Shown: positions 25,864-36,077 of the stretch, one piece after another
Layout of the letters: each line of letters starts with the position of its first letter
Position numbering within the stretch: position 1 is the first letter of the stretch
DNA from: Bryobacterales bacterium
Lineage (GTDB): Bacteria > Acidobacteriota > Terriglobia > Bryobacterales > Bryobacteraceae
Length of the DNA: 60,374 nt
NCBI GenBank assembly: GCA_003166865.1
Contig: PMUP01000057.1
Coordinates: forward strand, 1-60,374
Direction of reading: 5' to 3'
Translations under genes and position numbers: made by a program
The notes under the pieces: model-generated
Seen by the model: only the letters and a program-made list of their open reading frames with translations
Told to the model about the DNA's origin: nothing
Database searches by the model: none

Positions 25864-25986
25864 TCTGCGCTCTCTTTCGGACGTCAAGAACACGCCCACA
25901 TATAATGATGCCAGAGAACCCTCAGAGTTACGGCTAACTTTGGAACTTGTTTAGTAACCGCGTTAACGCTCCCCGTCTGGCCAGAT

Positions 25987-27807
25987 TCAGCGGTACGCGG
26001 CGGCCTGGATACCGTAAAGCTCCGAGTACTGGCCGCTGGCGGCCATCAGTTCCTCGTGCGAGCCCACCTCCACCAGCCGGGCCCCGTCCAGCACCACGAT
26101 GAGATCGGCCATGCGGACGGTCGAGAAACGGTGCGAGACCAAGATGGTGATGCGGCCGCTCGCGGTCTTTCCCGTACCTGGGCCGGTCCCGTGCGCCGCC
26201 GCGGCGTAGCGCTCGAACAGCGCGTGTTCAGTCTCCGCGTCCAGCGCCGCCGTCGGTTCATCGAGCACCAGCAATAGCGGCTCATCCCGCATGAAGCCCC
26301 GCGCCAGCGCGAGCTTCTGCCACTGGCCGAACGATAGCTCCACTCCGCCCGGCCAGGTCGGACCGAGCTGCGTATCGAGGCCCGATGCCAGACGGGCCAC
26401 CACATCGGCGGCGCCGGCGCGATCCACGGCCGCGACCACTGCGGGCTCAACGTCCATCCGGGGGACGTCGCCCAAACCGACCGTGTGCCCGGCGCGGAAT
26501 TCGAAGCGGAAAAAATCCTGGAATGCCCCCGCCAGTCGCGCCCGCCACTCGCCGGCAGGTAAGCGGGCCAGCGGCGTGTCGTCCACCAAGATGGCTCCTG
26601 ATGACGGCTCGTACATCTTCGAGAGCAGCTTCACCAGTGTCGTCTTGCCGGCTCCGTTCTCGCCGACGATCGCGACCACCGCGCCCGCGGGCAGCGTCAA
26701 CGACACATCCTCCAGCACCACGCGCGACGTGCCGGGGTAGGTGAACGACACGTGTTCGAACCGGATGCCGCGCTGCAACACCGTGGGTACCGGCAGATCG
26801 CCCAACGCCGCAACCGAGGCGGCGTAGTCCTCCAGCCACGCGAGCCGCCGTGAGCCGTCCATCCAGAATCCGCGCAGAAATCCAATTTCGCCGACGGTGG
26901 CGCCGATGTACGCCGACAGCCGGGCACCCGCGGCTAGCACCAGCAGCACACTGCTAGCCGGCGCGCGGAGGCCGGACGACACGAACACCACCGCGCCGAC
27001 ATACGCGAAGCCGAATATCGCCCACGCCAGCGCGTGCCACCATGCCGAACCCCAACGAGCGGCCGCCACCGGTCCGTACCAGCGCTCCCAGGCCGCTCGG
27101 CGCTCTGTAACCAGGCGCTCTCCGATGCCGGTGACTCGCACTTCCTTCCCCGGCGCCGCGGTGGTGGCGATGGTGAACAGGTGTCGCGCCAGCCGATTGG
27201 TTTGCGCCCCACGCTCCTGCGCGGATCTCTCCACCTCCGGCCGCCACGTCGACGTCAACACGGTGGGGATCGCGAACACTACCAGCAGCATGAGCGCCGG
27301 ATGAACCGACGCCAGCAGTCCCATCGTTATGCCCAGCCGTAGGATCCATCCGAGGGTGGAAAATACCGACATGTACATGTGGTCGAGCACGAACACCTGA
27401 TTGCGGAGCACAGACAACCGATCGAGATACTCCGGACGTTCCTGATGCGCGACTGTCGCGACCGTGGCCTGTAGCAGCGCGACGTGCGACTCGAGCGCGA
27501 TCGTCACCTTGTCGCGGAAGCGGCGCTGCACCCGCGTGCTCACCGTGCGGAGAAACCACGTCGCGGCCACCGACACGCCCAGGCCAATCGCCGCGCCTTG
27601 CACCAGGCCGGGCCGGTGCTCGAGCACCCCTTTGCCGAGCAGCATCAGCCATAACGCCAGCAGCGCATCGGGCAGCGCGGCCAGCTGCGACAGTACGAAC
27701 GCCGCGACCATCAAGCGCGGCTCGTGGCGATAGCCCAGCTTGCACAGTCGCCACATCGACGCGAGTGCGGGCGGCAGCGGGGCGATGGCGCTCTCAGAGG
27801 GTTTCAT
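25987..27807 (-). CDS. ABC exporter half-transporter (permease-ATPase), subunit 2
   Basis: 606 residues from MKPSESAIAPL, chosen because GGAGGAGGG lies about eight bases upstream. An N-terminal membrane domain of about 320 residues is followed by an ATPase domain: Walker A GENGAGKTTLVK, signature LSFGQWQKLALARGF (the usual SGGQ reads SFGQ), Walker B LLVLDEPTAALD with the catalytic Glu, H-loop VSHRFSTVR. This is type IV exporter architecture (MsbA/LmrA-like). The start overlaps the end of the upstream half-transporter gene by 14 bases, so a heterodimer is likely. Substrate unknown. Both ATPase domains keep the catalytic Glu. Confidence 0.9.
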   Translation of the reverse strand: MKPSESAIAPLPPALASMWRLCKLGYRHEPRLMVAAFVLSQLAALPDALLALWLMLLGKGVLEHRPGLVQGAAIGLGVSVAATWFLRTVSTRVQRRFRDKVTIALESHVALLQATVATVAHQERPEYLDRLSVLRNQVFVLDHMYMSVFSTLGWILRLGITMGLLASVHPALMLLVVFAIPTVLTSTWRPEVERSAQERGAQTNRLARHLFTIATTAAPGKEVRVTGIGERLVTERRAAWERWYGPVAAARWGSAWWHALAWAIFGFAYVGAVVFVSSGLRAPASSVLLVLAAGARLSAYIGATVGEIGFLRGFWMDGSRRLAWLEDYAASVAALGDLPVPTVLQRGIRFEHVSFTYPGTSRVVLEDVSLTLPAGAVVAIVGENGAGKTTLVKLLSKMYEPSSGAILVDDTPLARLPAGEWRARLAGAFQDFFRFEFRAGHTVGLGDVPRMDVEPAVVAAVDRAGAADVVARLASGLDTQLGPTWPGGVELSFGQWQKLALARGFMRDEPLLLVLDEPTAALDAETEHALFERYAAAAHGTGPGTGKTASGRITILVSHRFSTVRMADLIVVLDGARLVEVGSHEELMAASGQYSELYGIQAAAYR

Positions 27808-29686
27808 AAGTAGCGCCCTCCTCCTCCGGGACATTGAAGCGCTGCGCCTGCAGATCGAACATCGTCCGATAACGCCCGCCCAGCGCCATCAATTCGTCGT
27901 GCGTGCCAAGCTCGATCACCCGGCCTTGCTCCAGCACGCAGATACGATCGGCCTGCCGAACCGTGGAGAAGCGATGCGAGATCAGGATGGTGGTGCAATG
28001 CCGTGTCGCGGTGAGCAGCCGATCGAAGATCTCCGCTTCCCCGCGCACGTCGAGCTGCGCTGTCGGCTCATCCAGCAGCACCACGCCCGCGCCAAGCTGG
28101 ACGGCCGCGAGCGCTCGGGCCAGCGCGATGCGCTGCCATTGGCCGCCCGACAGGTCGGTACCGCCGTCGTACCCGCGCGCCAGCACGGTGTCCAGAGCGG
28201 CCAGGTTCGTCGCTCCCGCCGACTCCAGTGCGGCACGCACCACATGGTCTGGCGCGCCCGCCGGCGCCACGTTGTCGCGCATCGGCAGCTCCAGGCGGAT
28301 GAAGTCCTGAAACACGGCCGTGACGCGCGAGCGCCACGATGCGAGATCGAACTTGCGTATGTCGACGCCGTCGATCTCGATTGCGCCTGACTGCGGATCG
28401 TACAGCCGGCACAATAGCTTTGCGATGGTCGTCTTGCCGGCCCCGTTCTGTCCAACGATGGCGAGCGACGAGCCGGCGGGAATCGTGAGATCGAAGTGTT
28501 CCAACACCGGCACGCCAGTGCCGGGAGAAGCCGACCCGCCCGCGGGGTACCCGAACGTCACATCGCGGAGACGAATCTCGCGCGCAGGCATCTTATCCGC
28601 GCTGCGATCCCCCGAACGCAACTCGCCCGCGGGGCGCATGGCCGGCTCCAGCCGCAGCACCGCGGCCACCGGGGCAGCCGCTCCGTCCAGCGCCCAACTG
28701 AATCCGCCGAACGCGATCATCGACACGCCGATGGCACATTGCACATAGACCACCACTTCGCCGAGACTAATGCGGCCTTGGGCTACGTCGCTCGCCAACA
28801 ACCAGAACACCAGGACATTCGCGGAGGTGACCAGGAGCATGCTCCAGATGACAGGACGCTCGCGCAACCGCGTGGCCGCGTACTGAAGCTCGTGCAAGCG
28901 AGTGCGTTTGGAAATAAAACGGTCGATCGTCCAGCCCGCCAGGCCGAATAGCCGCAGCTCCTTGCTTGCGGGCGGGTCCACCGCCAGGCGGAAAGCATAG
29001 TCGGCATCCCGCTGCGCGCTGCGCACTTCCTCGGTGTTGCGATCGTGCCAGATCGCACTGTCGCTCAGAATCCAGTGGGTCGCCAGCCACGCGCCCGCGA
29101 GCACTATTGGCGCCCACCACGCGTATCTGGCCAGGATCACGGCGGAAGCCACGCCACCGATCATTTCGGCCATGCTGTTCGCGATGAAATCCAGGGAGAT
29201 CGCAAGCGGCGGCCCGGTCATCCCAAGGTCGAAATCGCGGGCCACGGTGAGGTCGCTGGTAAGCGTCGGATCCTCGAGATGCCCCATACCGGGCGGGCGC
29301 ACGCAGGCCTCGGTAAGCCGGTCATAGAGCCATGCGGCCGTGCGATCGCCAAGGTTGGCGCTGGCGGCCTGATGAATCGGGCTGAGCACCTGCAGCAGCA
29401 CGAAGATCCCGCCGGCAAATGCGAGCGGACCAGTCAGAGCATTCCCGCGTTGCACCGCGCCGACGAGCACGCCCATCGCGATCGCGAACCCCGCCGGCAG
29501 GATCCCTCTTAGCAGGAGGACTGTCCACCATGCGGCAGCCAGGCCCGCGTCCGCCTTCGGTAGGACGGCGAAGAACTTCCATTCCTTGCGCTCGGTCAGT
29601 GCTTGGAGCACCACCGTATTCTGCCACAGAACAAGGGCCAGCAATTTCCCCGAGGCGCTGGTAGAGCCACTGCCATCCAGCGCCAC
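27794..29686 (-). CDS. ABC exporter half-transporter (permease-ATPase), subunit 1
   Basis: 630 residues from a GTG start. The membrane domain spans about 50-330. The ATPase domain has Walker A GQNGAGKTTIAK, signature LSGGQWQRIALARAL, Walker B VVLLDEPTAQLD and H-loop ISHRFSTVR. It differs clearly from subunit 2 in sequence (about 30 percent similar by eye in the ATPase part), as expected for the two halves of a heterodimer. The preceding gene, the HAF-repeat protein, lies 45 bases upstream on the same strand and may share its transcript. No accessory (membrane fusion or outer-membrane) component is nearby. Confidence 0.9.
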   Translation of the reverse strand: MALDGSGSTSASGKLLALVLWQNTVVLQALTERKEWKFFAVLPKADAGLAAAWWTVLLLRGILPAGFAIAMGVLVGAVQRGNALTGPLAFAGGIFVLLQVLSPIHQAASANLGDRTAAWLYDRLTEACVRPPGMGHLEDPTLTSDLTVARDFDLGMTGPPLAISLDFIANSMAEMIGGVASAVILARYAWWAPIVLAGAWLATHWILSDSAIWHDRNTEEVRSAQRDADYAFRLAVDPPASKELRLFGLAGWTIDRFISKRTRLHELQYAATRLRERPVIWSMLLVTSANVLVFWLLASDVAQGRISLGEVVVYVQCAIGVSMIAFGGFSWALDGAAAPVAAVLRLEPAMRPAGELRSGDRSADKMPAREIRLRDVTFGYPAGGSASPGTGVPVLEHFDLTIPAGSSLAIVGQNGAGKTTIAKLLCRLYDPQSGAIEIDGVDIRKFDLASWRSRVTAVFQDFIRLELPMRDNVAPAGAPDHVVRAALESAGATNLAALDTVLARGYDGGTDLSGGQWQRIALARALAAVQLGAGVVLLDEPTAQLDVRGEAEIFDRLLTATRHCTTILISHRFSTVRQADRICVLEQGRVIELGTHDELMALGGRYRTMFDLQAQRFNVPEEEGATYETL

Positions 29687-29731
29687 GGTGGACTGACTCG
29701 TCGTCAGACTGAGCGGCGCTTCAACGCGGCA

Positions 29732-30931
29732 TTAGTTGCCGCAGCAGGTGACAGGTGGTTCGGGCGTCGCCAGGTAAGCGTGAACCTCGCCGCCGCTCGT
29801 TACGCCGAGCCCTGCGATCTGGCCCCGATCATTGATCGAGAAAGCAGTCAGCAATTGCAACGGCGAGTCCGCCGGGATTAGGGCGTTGAGGTCCGCCATC
29901 ACTCCGTCTTTCCATAGGAAGGGGTGTGGATTACCATTCGGCAGTCCGGGCGGGCTTATCGAGTTCCCAATCACCTCGCCTCGGTTGTTAATCCCCAGGC
30001 CGGCGCTCACAATGTCTCCCGGAAGTGTGCCGAGGTCCCGCATACCCGTGTCCCAGGTCCACAGGAAGGCGTGATGGGTTGTGTTGCCGGACAGGGCCGA
30101 AGTACCAGCCACCTGACCTCGGTTATTGATCGCGAGAGCGGCATTTCCGACCCCCAGCAAAGCAGGATTTGCCGTCCCGCCCAGGTTCCCGAGATCGGTG
30201 ACCGAGCCGTTTTCCCAGAGCACAGCGTGCGCCGAGGCTGCGGGCCCAGGAAGTTGGGTGTTTGCGCACGTACCCGACATCCCGACCGCTTGGCCTTTGT
30301 CATTGATCCAGAAAGCGACGCCGACAGTGTCGCCAGGAAGCGGGTGAAGTTCCCGAATCTCGTTCTTCCCTGGCCCCCATATCACGGCTTCATAATCGAG
30401 AACTTGAGGCCCGCTGCCGTTGAGCGCAACTCCGGATGGGCACTGTGGATCGCGCTTTTTATTTTCCGCGTACCCCGCCACTTCGCCTTGATTGTTGATT
30501 GAGCCGTAACCGGCGTTGACGCCTCCCAGCGTCGGAAGTTGCGTGATCACGCCGTTTTGCCACAGGAACACGACACATTGGAGGCCGGTACCGTAACCGC
30601 AGAAGTTTTCATTATTTGGATCTTTAGAGGAAGTCTCGGCGCCACCCATCGCCAGGCCGGATTCGTTGACGCCACCCGCTCCACTGTTCGGTCCTCCCAG
30701 TCCCGGTACGCCGATGTCTCCCGATATTCCTTCGTACCACAGCATGGAATGTTGAGCGCCGCCAGTAATGGTCGCAATTCCAGCGACAAAGCCGTTATTG
30801 TTCACGTAGTTCGCCTCGCTAAACGGGTTGTTCGCCGGGCCCAGGTCGATGACGGTATAGCTTGGCGTCTGCGCCATTGCAAGCGCGGCGAACAAGCTGC
30901 CCGCGGCAATCGAAGTTAGGATCGATTTCAT
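29732..30931 (-). CDS. Secreted HAF-repeat protein
   Basis: 399 residues with a signal peptide ending ALAMAQ. Residues from about 30 onward are a series of units of the form LGTLPGD...GINNRGEVIG, with recurrent phrases such as GINNRGEVIGNS, INNRGQVAGTS and SINDRGQIAG, each followed by an aromatic HAFLW or AVLW. This is the HAF repeat (also called probable extracellular repeat), thought to form a beta-propeller-like surface protein of unknown ligand. The C-terminus ends with two adjacent cysteines (PPVTCCGN), which is odd for the family. It heads a same-strand group with the two ABC half-transporter genes. Confidence 0.9.
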   Translation of the reverse strand: MKSILTSIAAGSLFAALAMAQTPSYTVIDLGPANNPFSEANYVNNNGFVAGIATITGGAQHSMLWYEGISGDIGVPGLGGPNSGAGGVNESGLAMGGAETSSKDPNNENFCGYGTGLQCVVFLWQNGVITQLPTLGGVNAGYGSINNQGEVAGYAENKKRDPQCPSGVALNGSGPQVLDYEAVIWGPGKNEIRELHPLPGDTVGVAFWINDKGQAVGMSGTCANTQLPGPAASAHAVLWENGSVTDLGNLGGTANPALLGVGNAALAINNRGQVAGTSALSGNTTHHAFLWTWDTGMRDLGTLPGDIVSAGLGINNRGEVIGNSISPPGLPNGNPHPFLWKDGVMADLNALIPADSPLQLLTAFSINDRGQIAGLGVTSGGEVHAYLATPEPPVTCCGN

Positions 30932-30997
30932 ATGTTTGCTCCTTCACCCTGAATAGGCGCAGAGTGCGTGAGGGGCGGATCACGCAAGGCCCTACAA

Positions 30998-31026
30998 TTT
31001 TGGGATCCCCATAGCGGCGGTATAAT
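30998..31026 (+). promoter_or_regulatory. Candidate promoter of the ECF sigma/kinase operon
   Basis: A consensus TATAAT occurs at 31021-31026 and a weak TTTTGG at 30998-31003, 17 bases upstream. The ATG of the sigma-factor gene (31041) is only 15 bases after the -10 box, so the transcript would be nearly leaderless. Confidence 0.35.
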
Positions 31027-31040
31027 TCAGCCCATAAGCG

Positions 31041-31643
31041 ATGCAGAAGGCGGCACAACCCGGTGAGCCGGCTGGGGGCGACGTAAGCACGCTCTTGCGC
31101 GCCTGGAGCGCCGGGGACCAGGCCGCGCTGGAAAAGCTGACGCCCATCGTTTATGACGAGCTCCACCGCCTGGCGCGCCGCTACATGAAAGGTGAGCGCC
31201 CCGGCCACAGCCTCCAAACCACGGCCTTAGTAAATGAAGCCTACACGCGCCTGGTGGATTATAAACGCATGCAGTGGCAGGATCGCGCACATTTTTTCGC
31301 AGTTTCTGCCCAATTAATGCGGCGCATCCTGGTGGAGCATGCGCGGCGCCATAACCTGAAACGCGGAGCCGGCGTGCAGCACGTCTCGCTGGAAGAGGCC
31401 GCCATCGTGGGTGGTGAGGATATGGACCTGGTCGCTCTCGATGATGCGATGAACACGTTGGCGCGGCTCGACCCACGCAAAGTGCAGGTTGTCGAGATGC
31501 GCTTCTTTGGCGGACTCAGTGTCGAAGAGACCGCCGAGGTGCTCAAAGTATCCACTGTCACCGTCAAGCGCGACTGGAGGGCGGCCCGAACCTGGCTCTA
31601 CCGGGAACTGACCGGCGCGGCTATCGATGCTCCCCAAACGTGA
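31041..31643 (+). CDS. ECF-type RNA polymerase sigma factor (acidobacterial Sig-70 X6 group)
   Basis: 200 residues. Region 2 is visible as [20 protein letters not shown] and [18 protein letters not shown], and the region 4 helix-turn-helix as [19 protein letters not shown] followed by [17 protein letters not shown]. The pattern [16 protein letters not shown] is typical of the TIGR02999-type sigma factors, which in Acidobacteria and Planctomycetes sit beside large Ser/Thr kinases. No anti-sigma factor is present; in this group the kinase is believed to take that role. Its stop overlaps the ATG of the kinase gene (TGATG at 31641-31645). Confidence 0.93.
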   Translation: MQKAAQPGEPAGGDVSTLLRAWSAGDQAALEKLTPIVYDELHRLARRYMKGERPGHSLQTTALVNEAYTRLVDYKRMQWQDRAHFFAVSAQLMRRILVEHARRHNLKRGAGVQHVSLEEAAIVGGEDMDLVALDDAMNTLARLDPRKVQVVEMRFFGGLSVEETAEVLKVSTVTVKRDWRAARTWLYRELTGAAIDAPQT

Positions 31644-34642
31644 TGCAGCCCGAACGATGGAGACAAGTCGATAACGTCCTGCAATCGGCGCTGGAGCGCG
31701 CGCCCGAAGAGCGCGATACGTTTCTGCGGCAGGCCTGCGCGGGCGACGATACCCTGGAGCGCGAGGTCCGGTCGCTACTCACTCACGAGCAGTCCGCCGA
31801 GCGCTTCATGGATCGTCCGGCAATAGAAGTCGCCGCGCGCCTAATCGCCGATTCCGGCTTCCCCGCGGGCCACACGATCTCCCATTACCGCATTGTCGAA
31901 AAGCTGGGCGGAGGAGGGATGGGCGTGGTCTATAAAGCCGAAGATCCTCGCCTGCACCGCTTTGTCGCGCTCAAATTCCTGTCGGATTCCCTCGCCCGCG
32001 ATTCGGAGGCCTTGAGTCGTTTTCAGCGCGAGGCTCGCGCCGCTTCCGCCTTGAATCACTCCAACATCTGTACGATTTATGATATCGGCGAGCAGGACGG
32101 CCGCTCGTACATCGTCATGGAGTTCCTGGATGGAACGACCCTGAAGCACCGTATCGTTCCCACCGCCGGCGGGCGCCCGTTGGAAATCCAAACGCTCCTT
32201 GCGTTGGCCAGCGAAATCGCCGATGGCTTGGATGCGGCTCACGGCGCCGGGATCATCCATCGCGACGTCAAGCCTGCGAACATTTTCGTCACCGCCCGAG
32301 ATCACGCGAAAATTCTCGACTTTGGACTGGCCAAGACCAGCACCGTCCCCGCTGGTGGCGCAGCCGAAACGGGGCGGCCGACTCTCACAATCGAAGACCA
32401 GCTAACCAATCCAGGCAGCGCCCCGGGAACTGTCTCCTACATGTCGCCCGAGCAAGTCCGCGCTAAACCTTTGGACCCACGCACGGATCTATTCTCCTTC
32501 GGGGTGGTGCTCTATGAAATGGCTACCGGCAAGCTGCCATTTCGCGGGGAAAGTTCGGGGGTCATTTTCGATTCCATTCTCAACCACGCGCCTGTTCCCG
32601 CGGTGCGCTTGAATCCCGATGTGCCGGCGGACTTGGAGCGCATCATCGACAAGTGCCTTGAAAAAGATCGCAACCTGCGCTACCAGCACGCTTCCGACAT
32701 TCGCACTGACCTCCAGCGCCTGAAGCGCGATACGGATTCCGGCCGCGTGACTGCCGTAACGGGCGTTGCATCACAATGGAAGCGGATTGTACCTGCCGCC
32801 GCGGCCGTGCTGGCGATCGTCGCCGCGGGGTACTTCTACTTCCACCGCGCCCGGCCACTCACCGACCAGGACACCATCGTACTCACCGATTTCGTCAACA
32901 ACACGGGCGATCCCATCTTCGACAGCACGCTGCGTCAGGGGCTGGCGATCCAACTGGAACAATCGCCATTCCTCAAGATCATGGACGATGAACAGGTGCG
33001 GCGCGATCTGCGCTTGATGAATTTCCAACCCGGATCGCGCATAACTGACCAGATCGCTCGTGACATTTGCGTCCGTGACGGAGCCGCGGCCACCATCGAC
33101 GGCTCCATCCAGAGCCTGGGCAAGAACTACGTCATCACGCTCCAGGCGGCGACTTGCCAAGACGGCAAGACGCTCGCGCGGCAGCAAGTCCAAGCCGATG
33201 ATAAAGAGCACGTGTTGAATGCATTGAGCACGGCCGCCACGGGTATCCGCGGCAAGCTGGGAGAATCGCTCGATTCGATCCAGAAGCTGAGTCGCCCGCT
33301 GGAACAGGCAACCACTGCTTCGCTGGAAGCTCTTCAGAAGTATACTGCAGGTACGTCCGAGCTGGGCCAGGGCCATTTTCTAGCCGCTATTCCTTTGTTT
33401 GAGCGCGCCACGGCAATCGATCCGAATTTTGCGGACGCCTATTACAGGCTTGGCGTCGCGTTCGAAACCGCCGGGGATATGGCGCGCAGCGCGGAATACG
33501 CGAAGCAGGCCTACCACTTGATCGACCGGGTTTCCGAGTTCGAGCGGTCCGAGATTACTGCTTACTACTACCGGGCCACGGGCGAGTTGGACAAAGAAAT
33601 CGACGCATGGCAACTGGCAGCCCGCGACTATCCCCGGATCTGGTATCTCCATAACCAATTGGGCCTCATCTACGTCGACGACGGGCAATACGAGGAGGGG
33701 TTGAAGGAGGCTGTGGAAGCTGCTCGAATGCAGCCCAACGTGGACGCTCCCTATCGCCGTCAATTGGACGCCTACATCTGCCTGGATCGCCTTCCGGAGG
33801 CCAGACAACTAGCGGAGCAACTGCGGGCGCACAAGATCGACGGAGCGAGGATTCATCAGCGCTTCCTCGAAATGGCTTATGTCGCGGATGATGCCGCGGC
33901 CATCGCTAAGGAGACTCAATGGTTCGCTGGCAAGCCCGAGGAGTACCTCAGCTTCGGCTTGCAGGCGGCCAACCGGAATGTCCATGGCCAGCGTCTTGAG
34001 TCGCACAAGTTGTACCAGCGGGCTTCGGAGACAGCGCTGCGCCGGGGACTGCGCACCGTTGCTGCAGAGTTCGACGAAGCCGATGCTCAAGCCGATGCGC
34101 TTTCGGGCAATTGCCAGACCGCGGGCCACCTGAGCCGTCCAGCACTTGCGTCGGCGATGTGCGGTGACGCGGCCCAAGCGGAGAAACTCGCCGGGGAGAC
34201 TTCGAAGCTCTTTCCAAATGGAACTATCTGGAATGCAGTACAGTTACCCGAAATTCGAGCAGCGATGGCGCTCAATCGCGACCAGCCCGCCAAAGCGGTG
34301 GAACTGCTGGCATCCGCCTCGCCATACGAGCGCTCTTACCTCGCCCCGGTTTACTTGCGTGGCTTGGCATACCTGCGTCTGCACAAAGGCGCGGAGGCGA
34401 CAGCTGAGTTCCATAAAATCGCGGATCATAAGGGCGCGAGTTGGGGCGCTACTTGGGTCCACCCCAATTGGGGTCTGTATTATTCGCTGTCCTATCTTGG
34501 GATAGCGCGCGGCTCCGCGCTCGCAGGCGACCCGGCGACAGCCAGGAAAGCTTATCAGGACTTTCTCACCCTCTGGAAAGACGCCGACCCCGGCATCTCG
34601 ATCCTCAAGCAAGCCCAGGCCGAATACGCCAAGCTGCAGTGA
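31643..34642 (+). CDS. Transmembrane Ser/Thr protein kinase with TolB-like and TPR periplasmic domains
   Basis: 999 residues from ATG 31643, overlapping the sigma-factor stop (TGATG), which implies coupled translation. The cytoplasmic kinase domain (about 75-345) has the Gly-rich loop [13 protein letters not shown], the Lys of VALKFL, the catalytic loop [10 protein letters not shown] with Asp208, and DFGLAKTS. A single membrane helix at about 380-400 ([18 protein letters not shown]) leads to a TolB/FlgO-like segment (about 405-530) and TPR units (about 560-990). It probably senses envelope signals through the TPR part and phosphorylates or releases the sigma factor next door. An N-terminal ~70-residue region before the kinase is helical and belongs to this kinase subgroup. 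Confidence 0.95.
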   Translation: MQPERWRQVDNVLQSALERAPEERDTFLRQACAGDDTLEREVRSLLTHEQSAERFMDRPAIEVAARLIADSGFPAGHTISHYRIVEKLGGGGMGVVYKAEDPRLHRFVALKFLSDSLARDSEALSRFQREARAASALNHSNICTIYDIGEQDGRSYIVMEFLDGTTLKHRIVPTAGGRPLEIQTLLALASEIADGLDAAHGAGIIHRDVKPANIFVTARDHAKILDFGLAKTSTVPAGGAAETGRPTLTIEDQLTNPGSAPGTVSYMSPEQVRAKPLDPRTDLFSFGVVLYEMATGKLPFRGESSGVIFDSILNHAPVPAVRLNPDVPADLERIIDKCLEKDRNLRYQHASDIRTDLQRLKRDTDSGRVTAVTGVASQWKRIVPAAAAVLAIVAAGYFYFHRARPLTDQDTIVLTDFVNNTGDPIFDSTLRQGLAIQLEQSPFLKIMDDEQVRRDLRLMNFQPGSRITDQIARDICVRDGAAATIDGSIQSLGKNYVITLQAATCQDGKTLARQQVQADDKEHVLNALSTAATGIRGKLGESLDSIQKLSRPLEQATTASLEALQKYTAGTSELGQGHFLAAIPLFERATAIDPNFADAYYRLGVAFETAGDMARSAEYAKQAYHLIDRVSEFERSEITAYYYRATGELDKEIDAWQLAARDYPRIWYLHNQLGLIYVDDGQYEEGLKEAVEAARMQPNVDAPYRRQLDAYICLDRLPEARQLAEQLRAHKIDGARIHQRFLEMAYVADDAAAIAKETQWFAGKPEEYLSFGLQAANRNVHGQRLESHKLYQRASETALRRGLRTVAAEFDEADAQADALSGNCQTAGHLSRPALASAMCGDAAQAEKLAGETSKLFPNGTIWNAVQLPEIRAAMALNRDQPAKAVELLASASPYERSYLAPVYLRGLAYLRLHKGAEATAEFHKIADHKGASWGATWVHPNWGLYYSLSYLGIARGSALAGDPATARKAYQDFLTLWKDADPGISILKQAQAEYAKLQ

Positions 34643-34828
34643 TCAGACGCGCCGCCGATTGGCCACCACCAACACCGCAACGCCCGCCACCACCGCAATC
34701 CCGCCGTACACCGCCCATCGAATCTGCCCCGTCATGAAACTGCCCGGCAGAACATTGATCCCCTGAAAAAACCACACGCCGCCAAACAACACCAGCAACG
34801 CGCCCAGCACGTTCAGAACGATTCTCAT
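34643..34828 (-). CDS. Small two-helix inner-membrane protein
   Basis: 61 residues: MRIVLNVLGALLVLFGGVWFF (first helix), a conserved-looking loop (QGINVLPGSFMTGQIRW), a second helix (AVYGGIAVVAGVAVLVVA) and a basic end. The loop GINVLPGSFMTG is familiar from a widespread small hypothetical membrane protein family. The gene is convergent with the kinase gene. It is separated by 28 bases from the VOC gene upstream on the same strand and may be in its transcript. Function unknown. Confidence 0.8.
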   Translation of the reverse strand: MRIVLNVLGALLVLFGGVWFFQGINVLPGSFMTGQIRWAVYGGIAVVAGVAVLVVANRRRV

Positions 34829-34856
34829 GCTTCAACAATAACTCCGGTGCTGGCCC

Positions 34857-35213
34857 CTACGCGCTCTCCGACCACACCGCCAACTCATTCCCATTCGGAT
34901 CGGCAAAATGAAACCGATATCCGCCCGGAAACGAGAACGTATCTTTCACGATCTTCCCTCCCGCCGCCTTGACCCGCGCTTGCGTTGCCCCCAGATCGCT
35001 CGCATAAATCACCAGCAGCAGCCCGCGCGCCGGCGCTGGAATCTCGGTCCAGAACCCGCCCGCCAGGCGGCCGTCCTGAAAGCTGGTATAGTTCGGCCCA
35101 TAGTCCTCGAACTTCCATCCAAACGCGGCGCCGTAAAATTGTTTCGTCCCCGCGATGTCGGTCGCTGGAAGCTCAATGTAATCGATTTGGTTCTCGGGTT
35201 TGTTTTGACTCAT
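34857..35213 (-). CDS. VOC-superfamily (glyoxalase/bleomycin-resistance-like) protein
   Basis: 118 residues forming two beta-alpha-beta-beta-beta modules: IDYIELPATDIAGTKQFYGAAFGWKF near the N-terminus and the C-terminal YRFHFADPNGNELAVW. The final Glu of GNELAVW is the metal-ligand position in many family members, but other metal ligands are not clear, so the protein could bind a small molecule without being an enzyme. It lies directly downstream of the AraC-family regulator gene on the same strand (12 bases). Confidence 0.9.
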   Translation of the reverse strand: MSQNKPENQIDYIELPATDIAGTKQFYGAAFGWKFEDYGPNYTSFQDGRLAGGFWTEIPAPARGLLLVIYASDLGATQARVKAAGGKIVKDTFSFPGGYRFHFADPNGNELAVWSESA

Positions 35214-35225
35214 CGTGTCTCGATC

Positions 35226-35996
35226 TTAGCCGAGACCACGCCGCCGGGATTGTAGAAAACGGCCAGGAGTGCACCCGGCGAACTCCTGAAACTCCCGAAT
35301 GAAATGCGCTTGGTCGTAGTAGCCGCAGGCCACCGCGAAGTCCGCCCAACTGGGCTGAGCCAAAGAACCCTGCCCTGAGCCCCTCACCACCGCGATCTTC
35401 TGCGCCGCCTTACGGAATCGAAGAATCCGGCTCAAGTACTTCGGCGAAACGCCCGCCCGTTCCACGCACAGCCGCCGGAAATGGCGCACGCTGAGCCCGC
35501 TCTCGGAGATCAACTCGTCTAAGGAACTCCCCGCGGATACCTCCGCCGATTGAAGCTGCCACAGCACTCGATCACCGATATCCGGCGGATCCAGGGGCCT
35601 CAACAACTGATCCATCACCCCGCCCATCTCTTCAAAGCTGCGCGACTCCGCCAGGCGCTCGAACATCCGCCGCGCCGCGCTGCCCATCAGATCATCGAGC
35701 GGTCTCGTTTCATCCGTGAGTAACTCCGCGCCCGGAATGAAAGCCGAAGCCATGCCGGGCCGAAACCGGACTCCAAAGAACGACTGCGCCGGCGCCCCTC
35801 GCGCCTGCATCGGAGTCGTCATCAAACCCACCGTGGCCAAGCCGATTGGTTCGTCGCCGCTCCGTGACAACAAAATATCGACACAGCCATCGGGCAGCAC
35901 CAGGTAATCGCCCGCTCCCTCCCGGCTCTGCCCCCAATAGCATTCCACGTAGCGCCGCAATCGCGCGCTCGGCAGGATTTCTCTGTACGTAACCAT
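35226..35996 (-). CDS. AraC-family transcriptional regulator
   Basis: 256 residues from the ATG at 35996, which has AAGGGG five bases upstream; a GTG one codon before it is also in frame. The N-terminal half (YREILPSARLRRYVECYWGQ, VLPDGCVDILL, VRFRPGMASAF) is the cupin-like sensor domain of the DUF6597 type. The C-terminal half has two helix-turn-helix motifs, ISESGLSVRHFRRLCVE and FAVACGYYDQAHFIREFQE. Such regulators often control a neighbouring VOC or metabolic gene; here the VOC gene follows after 12 bases. The inducer is unknown. Confidence 0.92.
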   Translation of the reverse strand: MVTYREILPSARLRRYVECYWGQSREGAGDYLVLPDGCVDILLSRSGDEPIGLATVGLMTTPMQARGAPAQSFFGVRFRPGMASAFIPGAELLTDETRPLDDLMGSAARRMFERLAESRSFEEMGGVMDQLLRPLDPPDIGDRVLWQLQSAEVSAGSSLDELISESGLSVRHFRRLCVERAGVSPKYLSRILRFRKAAQKIAVVRGSGQGSLAQPSWADFAVACGYYDQAHFIREFQEFAGCTPGRFLQSRRRGLG

Positions 35997-36077
35997 CACG
36001 CCCCTTCAGTTTAAACCGCTTTCGCGCTCGCGCGGTTGCGAATATATGATCAACTGTGGAGGGAGTTAGAGGAAACC

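Noticed and set aside
35997-36077. Possible riboswitch upstream of the MetE-like gene
   Set aside because: Only about 80 bases separate it from the divergent AraC gene, and no SAM or cobalamin box-like pairing can be read.
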